Shown here: positions 25,655 through 35,600 of the stretch, piece after piece
Position numbering within the stretch: the first letter of the stretch is position 1
Layout: each line of letters opens with the position of its first letter
Assembly: GCA_019359515.1 (NCBI GenBank)
Contig: JAHHHC010000006.1
Coordinates: forward strand, 1-64,000
DNA from: Desmonostoc vinosum HA7617-LM4
GTDB lineage: Bacteria; Cyanobacteriota; Cyanobacteriia; Cyanobacteriales; Nostocaceae
Direction of reading: 5' to 3'
Length of the DNA stretch: 64,000 bases
Position numbers and translations under genes: made by a program
Notes under the pieces: model-generated
Databases searched by the model: none
Seen by the model: only the letters and a program-made list of their open reading frames with translations
Told to the model about the DNA's origin: nothing

Positions 25655-26758
25655 GTGGACGCTAAATTATCTCCTAACCAAGGATCAAATATTTCTGGAA
25701 TTGGATTGGCTTCTGGCTTAGTCACAGGACTAAGCGTAGCAGCATTAATTTTTGATTGGATGGGGAATAGGTTGCCCTGGCAAGGAATGTCACTTACCCT
25801 ACCGCTACTATTGTGCGCGGTGGGTGCAGGTGTTATGGGCCATTGGGTAATACCCCTACTGCAAGCCCTCAAAACTGGACAAATCATCCGCGAAGATGGT
25901 CCCCAAGCCCATCTTAAAAAAGCAGGGACGCCAACAATGGGGGGTATATTTTTCGTACCCGTGGCGGTGGTAGCTGCTTGCTTTTTGTCTGGCTTTGCCC
26001 AAGAAGTGCTTGCCGTTTCTGCTTTGACACTAAGTTATGGTTTGATTGGCTGGATTGATGATTGGCAGATCCTACGCCGCAAGTCGAACAAAGGCATATC
26101 TCCCAAGATGAAACTGGCTTTGCAAATCAGTTTTGCAGCGGTGTTTTGTCTGTGGCTGATGTTTAATCAACCCTCTGATATTACAAGTATTGCTTTGCCT
26201 TGGGTGAGCTTTTCACTACCATTAGGCTTGCTGTTTTGGCCCCTAGCAGGATTTGTTTTAGTTGCAGAGAGTAATGCTACTAATTTAACTGATGGCATCG
26301 ATGGCTTGGCTTCTGGAACAGTAGCGATCGCTTTACTCGCTTTAGGTGCTTTAATTGCTCCTACTGCCCCTGGTTTGATGGTTTTTTGTGCAGCATTAAG
26401 TGGTAGTTGCTTAGGCTTCTTAGCCCATAACCGTAACCCAGCCCGTGTGTTCATGGGGGATACAGGTTCTCTGGCATTGGGAGGCGCTTTAGCTGCTGTA
26501 GCGCTGTTGACGAACAGCTTAGTAGCGCTGTTTATTCTCAGCGGTATCTTCTTTGTAGAAACCCTTTCTGTCATGGCGCAGGTTAGTTATTATAAAGCCA
26601 CCAAAGGCCCCGATGGTAAAGGTAAGCGCTTATTAAAAATGGCACCTCTACACCATCATTTGGAGTTGACTGGTTGGTCAGAATTACAAGTAGTTGCAGT
26701 GTTTTATATCATTGGTGCAATTTTAGCTTTCATAACTTTGGCAATTGGTCAACTGTAA
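25655..26758 (+). CDS. mraY: phospho-N-acetylmuramoyl-pentapeptide transferase
   Basis: A 367-aa polytopic enzyme that moves phospho-MurNAc-pentapeptide onto undecaprenyl phosphate to form lipid I. Signatures: KKAGTPTMGGIFF (nucleotide site), SYGLIGWIDDWQILRRKSNKG with the Asp pair, NATNLTDGIDGLASG, and HNRNPARVFMGDTGSLALGG. The C-terminal HHHLELTGWSE motif is present. It starts at GTG (25655). It is about 80 bases after the DUF3134 gene. murG, the next enzyme of the pathway, is 31 kb away in this window. Confidence 0.96.
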   Translation: MDAKLSPNQGSNISGIGLASGLVTGLSVAALIFDWMGNRLPWQGMSLTLPLLLCAVGAGVMGHWVIPLLQALKTGQIIREDGPQAHLKKAGTPTMGGIFFVPVAVVAACFLSGFAQEVLAVSALTLSYGLIGWIDDWQILRRKSNKGISPKMKLALQISFAAVFCLWLMFNQPSDITSIALPWVSFSLPLGLLFWPLAGFVLVAESNATNLTDGIDGLASGTVAIALLALGALIAPTAPGLMVFCAALSGSCLGFLAHNRNPARVFMGDTGSLALGGALAAVALLTNSLVALFILSGIFFVETLSVMAQVSYYKATKGPDGKGKRLLKMAPLHHHLELTGWSELQVVAVFYIIGAILAFITLAIGQL

Positions 26759-27120
26759 GTTTTTTCAAAAATGCCTGAATAAAATTAAAATTTTCCCATC
26801 CCCCTTCGAGTGGTTAGCTTGAAGGGGGCTTTTGCATTAGACTTCTTGCAAAAGTCCAATTATAGTTTCTTTCTTTGCGCGGCAGTTGCTCATGAAACCA
26901 CGCCACTTGCTACAACTCTCTCGACCAGAACAACGCAGTAGTTCCTCAAGTCGGGAAACCCGCCCACGGCTGCGGCTCCCCAAGACCGCGCTGCCTTGCC
27001 TTTGCGTGTTAGCGTTCGCGTTCGCGAAGCGTCTCGTAGAGAAGCGGGGCGTAGCCCGGCAAAAAAAAGATCTATGCAACAAATCTATTCTTTACCCGAT
27101 AATAGTTGACAAGGTTAGCA
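26759..27120. repeat. repeat-filled intergenic region
   Basis: No gene. It contains TTAGACTTCTTGCAAAAGTCC (26838-26858), equal to one end of the 16894 MITE but without its partner. A block with AGCGTTCGCGTTCGCGAAGCG and CGTAGAGAAGCGGGGCGTAGCCC palindromes (about 27008-27060) is of the interspersed Nostoc type. A CGAGTGG...AAGGGGGCTTTTGC stem shortly after mraY may terminate it. Confidence 0.6.
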
Positions 27121-27387
27121 ATGCTAGTAATGTCAGACCAAGAAAAAAGCGATCGCCTAGACCGCATCGAACGCATACTCGAAACCCTCACTACCAACCA
27201 ACTCTCCTTACAAGAAACAGTCCGCCAAAATACTGAAGAAATCCACAGCCTTATAGACATCCTGATGCACTCGATCCAAAACGCCGAAAGCGATCGCACC
27301 ATCATCCAGGAAAACCAAGCTGAAATCCGTCGTATCTGGGAATACCTGCTAGGCCAGCAGCGCGGCAACGGTCGAGGTGAATCATGA
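27121..27387 (+). CDS. small coiled-coil protein of unknown function
   Basis: An 88-aa protein (ATG at 27121; ATG at 27130 also possible) that is almost wholly helical, with heptad-like hydrophobics: EKSDRLDRIERILETLTTNQ, ETVRQNTEEIHSLIDILM, ENQAEIRRIWEYLLGQQ. No signal peptide or membrane segment. Similar short coiled-coil proteins are widespread in Nostoc; function unknown. Confidence 0.65.
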   Translation: MLVMSDQEKSDRLDRIERILETLTTNQLSLQETVRQNTEEIHSLIDILMHSIQNAESDRTIIQENQAEIRRIWEYLLGQQRGNGRGES

Positions 27388-27412
27388 GAATTTTCTCTTA
27401 CCCAGTCCCCAA

Positions 27413-29440
27413 TTAAACTCTAACCCATTTCAACACCTTGGGGTCTTTATCATAGCGGTAAACAAAGCCGTCCTTGCCAGTGATCAACTTGCCAAGGCTT
27501 GCCTTACTTCTAATAGTGTTAACGGGAGAGTCTGTTAATAACTGCATTTCCTTATGAGAAAGTCCTTCACCTGTGGCTACTTCTGTTAATATTCCTGATT
27601 GACTTCGGGACTCATCAGTAGGAAGGTCATCTATTGTGGTCTGAACATTTTCAGGAGGATCGGTGACGATTTGTTTTGCTTTTTGCGATCGATAATCTTC
27701 TACGGTTGCAAGTTGCCAACTAGAATCTTGTGAAAGTTCCAGAACCCATTGATGATAATTAAATAGGCTCTCCCTATGTCCAACGCTGATAAATGTTGTT
27801 TGCGTTTCTTGTAACTGTTGATATAAATTTCCTTCATTTTGCAAATCTAAAGCGCTAGTTGCTTCATCTAAGATAGTGAACCCAGGATGAGTAACTAATA
27901 ACCGAGCAAAAGCTAAGCGTTGTTGTTCTCCTAATGACAAGATATTTTCCCAAGGAACTTCTGTATCGAAACCATCGACTCGACTGAGCAAGTTTTGTAG
28001 ATTTACTTGTTGCAATACATCTTCGAGTTGTGCATCTGTCATTCGACGATTTGTATTAGGATAGAGCAACTGTTCGCGCAAAGTTCCTAAGATTATATAA
28101 GGACGTTGCGGTAAAAATAAAACTTCTTCTAGAGGCGGTCGTATCAGACGACCAGTACCCGCATTCCATAAACCGGCGATCGCTCTCAACAAAGAACTTT
28201 TTCCTCGACCACTCGGCCCAATAATTAATAAACCTTCTCCTCTTTGAACTGATAGTGATAAATCTTCAACGATCACCTGTTCATAGTTAGGCGTTTGTAA
28301 AGTGACATTTTCAAAAGCGAGATGATTTTCTTCTACTGTTTTAATGGTGCTGACATTCTCTGGTTGTTGAATCACTTTTTCTAACGCATCGGAAAACTCA
28401 GTTAAACGCTCAACATAACTGGAAAATCGTCCAGAGGTGCCAAATTCACCGATTAAATCTCCTAAAGCACTAGCAAACATATAGCTAGCTAAAGCAGATT
28501 GTTCAACTTGTCCATAATCAATTTCACCTCTCATATATAGAGGGCCGAGTATTAAAAAAGGAAATATTTGGATAATAGATCGATATCCTCTAGCAAAAAT
28601 TTCCTTACCTCTTTCCCAATCTATTTTACGTTTAGTATCTTGAATCAGCTTATTAAAGCGGCGCTGAATTATATTTAACTCCTGTTTTTCTCCCTGAAAA
28701 AAAGCTATCGATTCAGCGTGATTACGAACATGAGTTAGACAATATGTATAGTCGGCTTTAGATTCTAATTCCTCTTGATTAATCTTATTCAGTTCTTGAG
28801 TTATATAAATAGCAATAATATTACCTATGATTGTATAAATAAGTAGAGGAATTGCAATTTGTTGAGATATTGACCAAACAATTACCAAAAAAGTCCCCAT
28901 TTCTAGCACTTTTTCTAGGAAAGTGGCTGAAAACGAGAGAGCATTGCTGGTAATAGGTTCGACTTCTTGAGCTATCCGTTGATCTGGGTTATCGACATTG
29001 GATTTAAAATTGATTTTATAATAGGCACGATTATGGAAATATTTATCTAAAACTTGATTATTTAGCCATTTGTACCAATCAAGAGCAATTTTTTTTCTGA
29101 CATCTTTAGTAAATCCTGACAATAGCGTTACTATGACAAGTCCAACGGCATAAACTAATAATGTATTGACGAACTGAGAATAATCTTTTTCTTGAATGAT
29201 GACATCGATCAAACGCCGATTTACAAAACTATTAAAAGCAGTTATACCGACAAGTGCGATGATTAATAAAATCAGAAAAATCAGCGTTAACCACGCGCGA
29301 ATCACGTCTGAAAATGCTCTGTTTTCTGATTTTGTCGGATACCAGTAAGGGCCGGCGATCGCACCCACATTTTCCCAAAATTGAGTAAAAGCTGAAGAAG
29401 CATTCATTAAAGATTGGTCTTGAACAACTTGGGTCGGCAT
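27413..29440 (-). CDS. ABC exporter (ABC_membrane_2/YddA-McyH type), last gene of the NRPS/PKS operon
   Basis: A 675-aa half-transporter: N-terminal membrane domain with about six helices (about 50-340) including DNPDQRIAQEVEPITS, then an ATPase with Walker A GPSGRGKSS (408-416), signature LSLGEQQRLAF (501-511) and Walker B FTILDEATSAL (521-531). A 100-residue C-terminal extension is less conserved. The membrane domain is the SbmA/YddA/peroxisomal-type class, as in McyH and NosG of cyanobacterial peptide clusters. It follows the last NRPS gene by 167 bases on the same strand, so it probably exports the peptide product or moves it across the inner membrane. Confidence 0.9.
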   Translation of the reverse strand: MPTQVVQDQSLMNASSAFTQFWENVGAIAGPYWYPTKSENRAFSDVIRAWLTLIFLILLIIALVGITAFNSFVNRRLIDVIIQEKDYSQFVNTLLVYAVGLVIVTLLSGFTKDVRKKIALDWYKWLNNQVLDKYFHNRAYYKINFKSNVDNPDQRIAQEVEPITSNALSFSATFLEKVLEMGTFLVIVWSISQQIAIPLLIYTIIGNIIAIYITQELNKINQEELESKADYTYCLTHVRNHAESIAFFQGEKQELNIIQRRFNKLIQDTKRKIDWERGKEIFARGYRSIIQIFPFLILGPLYMRGEIDYGQVEQSALASYMFASALGDLIGEFGTSGRFSSYVERLTEFSDALEKVIQQPENVSTIKTVEENHLAFENVTLQTPNYEQVIVEDLSLSVQRGEGLLIIGPSGRGKSSLLRAIAGLWNAGTGRLIRPPLEEVLFLPQRPYIILGTLREQLLYPNTNRRMTDAQLEDVLQQVNLQNLLSRVDGFDTEVPWENILSLGEQQRLAFARLLVTHPGFTILDEATSALDLQNEGNLYQQLQETQTTFISVGHRESLFNYHQWVLELSQDSSWQLATVEDYRSQKAKQIVTDPPENVQTTIDDLPTDESRSQSGILTEVATGEGLSHKEMQLLTDSPVNTIRSKASLGKLITGKDGFVYRYDKDPKVLKWVRV

Positions 29441-29607
29441 ATTCTAGCAATAAACTAAACATTTTTTGATAAACCCACTTAGCGATCAGTACTTTATTTA
29501 CACTCACTAAATGCCCTATCTATTGATGTATAACCTGATGATTTAGAAAGGATTGTATTTATTTTAAACACTTGATTTACTCAAATTCAAGTTTGTATTT
29601 TCTTTTC

Positions 29608-32600
29608 CTAAACATCTGCTTCTGGATGAAGTGTATGTTTTAATAATTCAATATACTTATTCAGCATTGAGCAAATATCTTTGTAACTAAAATACATCTT
29701 ATCGTACTTCACAGCTATACTTATATTCCCTACAGAAAAATCCATTGATACAGTATAGTTTAAAGGAAAATTGAACTGATCGTGAGATTTTATCCCATTT
29801 ACATTCAAGCCAGCATGAGCCAGAATATTTTTGGAATTACGAAACTGTACAAAATTGAATGTAGCAAAAAATAACTCTGTTTTTTCTTGATCTGACAAAA
29901 TTTGGAGTAGTGGATACCTAACATAGGGTTCCATATTAATTAAAGATTGATGCACATTTTTTATTTGTAAGCTTTTATCTTCAATAGTTGGTTGAGAAAA
30001 CGGAACCATATTCCAGAACAAGCCTAAAGTTCTGAACGGTTCAGATAGTCGTTCTGTTCTACCATTGGAAACGATTCCTACAGTAACCGTGTTTTCTTGA
30101 ATTTCAGTTTTAATTATGTCAAGGTAGGTACTCAAAAAAATTGCTTTTGGCGAAACTCTCAATCTCCCACATAATTGACGTAAATTAGCAACTATTTCCG
30201 AGCTAAAATCGTATTTTTCAGTAACAGCTTCTATTTCTTCCACTGGAGTTGTTAACGGGTTCAATGGTCTATATATATGATTTTTTAGTTGATGCTTCCA
30301 GAAATTTACTGCATTCTTTGACTCAATAATTTCTTTCTCTAATGCCACAAACTCCTTATACACAATATCAGAGGTAGCTATTGTTATTTCTTCTCCTTTT
30401 TTCAAAGCAGAATATAACTCGTATAGTTCGTTTATAAATTCAATATTGCTCCAGCCATCTATAATTGCATGATGAATTGACATCAAAAATTCAAATCTAT
30501 TTTCGGCTTTTTGAAAAATCCAGAATCGAAAAAGTGGCTGATTAGGATTGAGAATCTGGAATAAGTTTTGCTGATCCCACTTCATCACTGTATCAATATA
30601 ACTTTCTTGCTCATTCGATTTAATGTGGCTAATATCTTCTTGAGTGATTGAAAAATTCAGGCTATTTTTTACCACTTGAGCAACTGGTTTTCCACTCAGA
30701 ATAATAAATACAGTTCTGAAAGTTGGATGTTTTTGCACTAACAACTCTAATGCCTTTTGAAAAGCATTTAACGAAAGAGTATTATCCTCAAAATCGTATG
30801 ATTGCTGGCAATGATAAACTCCCGTTTTTTGACGTGTGTTTGAGTAATGATGCAACATAAACTCCTGCATTTTGGCAAGAGGGTATACTGATTCAGTATC
30901 TTCAGGTAGGAATTCAGAGATTTCCTCTGGAAGTTCTAATAAATGTAGAGGTAGAGGAAGCTTATTTTCCTCACTTTGGTAAGTATTTAATTGTTGAGCA
31001 AGGTCGTCAATTACCTGATTATTAGATTCATCAAATGTATAGTTTTCCGGAACGACAGTTAGACAATGAGCAATTAGTGATCGCAATGCTTCAACGAAAT
31101 CTTGAGCTAGACTTTCAATTGTCGCAAGTTGGTGAACATTTTCGCTGTAAGTCCAATCTACCTGTAACTGCCCTTCTAATACAATTGAATTAATAGCTAA
31201 TAAATAACTACGATATCCAAGCAGGCTGTGTCCTGAACCGATTGATTCGGGGGCTATTTTAAATATAGAAGCTTCTCGCATTCCCCAATCAAATTGCCCC
31301 AGGTAATTGAAACTGACTTCAGCTTTGGCAAGTGCTAGGAGTTTAGAAGTAATTTCTGCATCTCTACTCAAATAGCGCAGCAAACCGTAGCCAATACCCC
31401 GATTGGGTACAGTGCGGAGTTGTTCTTTAATAGACCTTAAGCTATCTCCTAAATTGTCAGTTGCTTTAAGTGTTAAAAGCACGGGAAAGATTGTTGTAAA
31501 CCAACCAACTGTACGAGATAAGTCTACATCGTCAAAGATATCTTCTCGCCCATGACCTTCAAGATCAAGCAGCAGAGAATTATCACCACTCCACTTACCT
31601 AAAACCTGCACCAGAACTGTCAGCAGGACATCGTTAATTTGAGTTTGATAAGCTTTGGGAACCTCTTGCAATAAAGCACGGGTTTCTTCAATATTCAGCG
31701 ATACCGACACCGTGCGGGCAGATGCTACAGTGTTAGTCTCACAAGCATAGTCTACTGGTATGCTCAAAACCTGCTGAGGTAATTGTGCCTCCCAATATGC
31801 AAGCTCTGATTTGAGAGTGTTTGACTGTGCATACTCCCTCAGTCTCAAAGCCCAGTCTTTAAAAGATGTCGTCTTAGGAGAAAACTGAATCTCTTTACCA
31901 TGACTAAGCTGTTGATAACCCGAAAACAAATCCTCCAACAAAATCCGCCATGAAACACCATCCACTGCTAAATGGTGAATAACTATTAGTAAACGGCTGG
32001 GTTTGTCATTACCGAGAGCAAAAAAGGCTACTTGCACCAATGGCCCAGAAGAGAGGTTGAAGCTAGCTTGTAGTTCAGCAGCAGCAGTTTCAATGGTTGC
32101 TTTTTGCCCTGCGTCTGGTATTGTTGATAAATCTATCTGGGAAAAAGGAATGATATCATCGCTCTCTGTGTTAACTTGTTGCCAATATTCACCAGACTGG
32201 ACAAAGCGTAAGCGCAGTGCATCGTGATGTACCAACAATTGCTGTACCACTTGCGACAACAGGATAGGATCAAAAACTTGTGGTACTTCCAGTAGAAAAG
32301 CTTGATTGAAATGATGAAATGCTGGTAAATTCTGTGTAAAAAACCAGTGCTGTATGGGTGTTAGAGGTAATAACCCAGTTACTTGACCTTGTTCTGCCTG
32401 GACAGTTACAGCAGCACGAGCGACACTTGCCAATTCTGCGATTGTTTGATGTTCAAATATCTGTTTGGGATTGAGTTGCAGTCCTGCTTGATTAGCTTTA
32501 GAAATAATCTGAATGCTAACAATAGAATCCCCTCCTAGCTCAAAGAAGTTGTCGTGGATGCTAACAAGCTCTCGGTGAAGAACTTCACACCAGATTTGGG

Positions 32601-35600
32601 CTAGTGTTTTTTCAATCCAAGTGCGGGGTGCTACTTTAGTTGCTGTCAGTTCCTGATGAGCTGTTTGAGGTGTTGATAGGGAGCGACGATCTACTTTGCC
32701 ATTGGGTGTCAATGGCAGGGCATCCAAGATCACAAATACTCCTGGGATCATGTAATTGGGCAGTTTTTCTTTAAGAAAACCGCGTAGCTCACTGTTAGTA
32801 GTTGCTAAGTTTTGGTTGAAAACGATGTAGGCCGCCAAGTATTTGCGCTCAGGAATATCTTCTTGCACCACAACCACAGTTTCTCGTACTGCTGGGTGTT
32901 GACTGAGTACTGCTTCAACTTCGCCTAACTCGATCCGGAAGCCCCGGATTTTTACTTGGTTATCGATGCGTCCCAGGTATTCTATGTTTCCATCTGGTAA
33001 ATAACGTGCCAAATCCCCAGTTTTATATAAAAGTTCGCAATTAGCAAATTGGTTTTCTATTCTCCCCCTGCTCCCGGTCACTGAGCGTAGTCGAAGTGCT
33101 GCTCCCCTGCTTCTTTGGAAGGGGTTGGGGATAAATTTTTCATTAGTTAGATCGGGGCGGTTGAGATAGCCTCGCGCCAAACCGACACCAGCAATGTACA
33201 GTTCTCCTGGAACGCCGATAGGAACTGGTTGAAGATCGGAATCTAGAATATAAATTTGGGTATTGTCAATTGGACGACCAATTGGTGGTGCTTGCTTCCC
33301 TTGCTGACATTGTGCAACCGTAGCACAGACGGTGGATTCAGTAGGGCCGTAAGCATTGAAGAAACGTCGCCCACCAGACCATTTGTCTACTAAATTGGCT
33401 GGACATGCTTCACCTGCAACGATGAGAGTTTGCAAAGCTGGCAACTCATCAACAGGCAAAGCAGCGAGTGCTGACGGCACAAGGGTAACGTGGGTAATCC
33501 TCTGCTGTTGCAATAACCCCAGCAAAGCAGGCCCCGGTTGCAATTCCTCTGGGCTTCCTAGATACAGCTTGGCCCCCGCACAAATAGCCATGAAAATCTC
33601 CGAGATTGAAGCATCGAAGCTCAAAGAAGCAAATTGGAGAACGCAGCTATCTTGTTGCACGCCAAATAGCCTGATTTGTGCTGTTGCTAGATTACACAAA
33701 CCTCGGTGAGCGATCGCAACTCCCTTGGGCTTTCCAGTTGAGCCGGAGGTATAAATTACATAAGCCAAGTTTTCTGGTGTTAGAGAATTGGTGGGCAGAA
33801 ATTCACTTGCAGCAGAGATTTCTACCCCAATAGTGTCTAAGCAAACTACTTGTCCTTGATGGTTTGGTAGAGAGGTAACTAATTTTTGCTGAGTCAATAG
33901 AATTGGCAGGTGTGAATCTGACAATATATGAGCAATGCGTTCTTTGGGATAAGCTGGATCTATGGGAACATAAACACCACCAGCCTTAAGTATGCCAAGC
34001 AGACCCACAACCATCTCTAAAGAGCGTTCCACACAGAGTCCCACCATTACCTCTGCTGTGACTCCCAGACTTTGCAAGTAGTGTGCTAGTTGATTTGCTT
34101 GCTCATTCAACTGTCGGTAGGTTAGCTTTTGCCCTGCAAATATTACAGCTATTGCATCGGGAGTACGCTGTGCCTGTGACTCAAACAACTGATGAATACA
34201 CTGATATTGGGGATATGCTTTTGTAGTGTTGTTCCACTCAACTAATAACTGTTGTTGCTCTGCTGGAGTTAACAGAGGGAATTCGGAAATTCGTGCTTTG
34301 GGATTTGCGACAATTGCCTGAAGTAAAGTTTGAAAATGTTGGGCTATGCGAGTAATTGTGGTGGCATCAAATAAATCAGTGCTGTAACTCCAAATACCTT
34401 CCAGAACTCCCATAACTTCCTGGCAGTTTACTTCCAAGTCAAACCTGACTGTTTCATCAAGTGGCAAGGGCAGATCGTGAATAGTTAAACCTGGTAAATT
34501 CCAAGAAGCCTGTGGGGCATTCTGGAGAGCAAACATCACCTGTACCAAGGGATTACGGCTCAAATCTCGCTCTGGCTGTAACTTTTCCACCAACATCTCA
34601 AAGGGTAAGTCTTGGTGAGCGTAGGCTGACAAGGTTGTTTGTCGCACTTGCGCTAAGAATTCAGCAAAGGTGGGGTTGCCAGAAAGGTCGCCCCTTAATG
34701 CCAGGGTATTCGCAAAAAATCCCATTAGCTGCTCAACTTGGGAACTGTTGCGGTTGGCGATAGGGGAGCCAACAACAACATTTGACTGACCGCTATAACG
34801 AGAGATTAACACCAAAAAAGCTGCCAGTAGAGTCATAAACAAGGTTGTGTCTGACTCTTGACTCAGCTGCTTGAGACGTTGTGTCAGGTTGCGATCAAGT
34901 TGAAAACACTCAACTCCACCCCGGAAGCTCTGAACTGGGGGACGTGGGCGATCGCCTGGCAATTCTAGCACCAAAGGGACACCTGCTAACTGTTGCTGCC
35001 AGTAGTTGAGTTGCCTTTCTAGAACTTCACCAGTTAGCCATTGGCGTTGCCAAACAGCAAAGTCAGCATACTGGATAGGTAATTCCGGTAGCGGGTTGGG
35101 TAATCCTTGAGTAAAAGCTACATATAGCTGAGACAATTCACGGTTGAAGATGTTCAAAGACCAGCCATCGTAGATAATGTGGTGCATCTTCAACAGCAAT
35201 ACACACTCTTGGTTACTCAGTTGCAGCAGGGTGAATTGTACTAATGGCCCAACAGCCAAATCGCAGGATTGGGAAGCAAGAGACTTCGCTATTTGTCGAA
35301 TTTGGTCAGTTTGCTCCTCGGCTGATAACCCTTGCAAGTTATAAACTGGCAAAGTGAAGCCAATTTCATCACCATGCATGAAAATATTTTTCTCCCCCTG
35401 CTCTTTAAAGCTAGGAGGGGCAATCACTTGAACAGGTTTTCCGTCTACCGTGAGAAAAGTAGTTCTTAAGACCTCGTGACGGCGAATGAGTTCATTCAGG
35501 CTCTGCTCCAATGCAACTATATTCAGTAACCCCTCTAGCCGCAGAGCCGCCAGCATATTGTAAGAATGACTTTCGGGTGAGAGTTGGTGCAGAAACCAGA

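Noticed and set aside
26837-27082. ORFs over the region between mraY and the coiled-coil gene
   Set aside because: Composed of MITE-end and palindromic interspersed repeats; no coherent domain.
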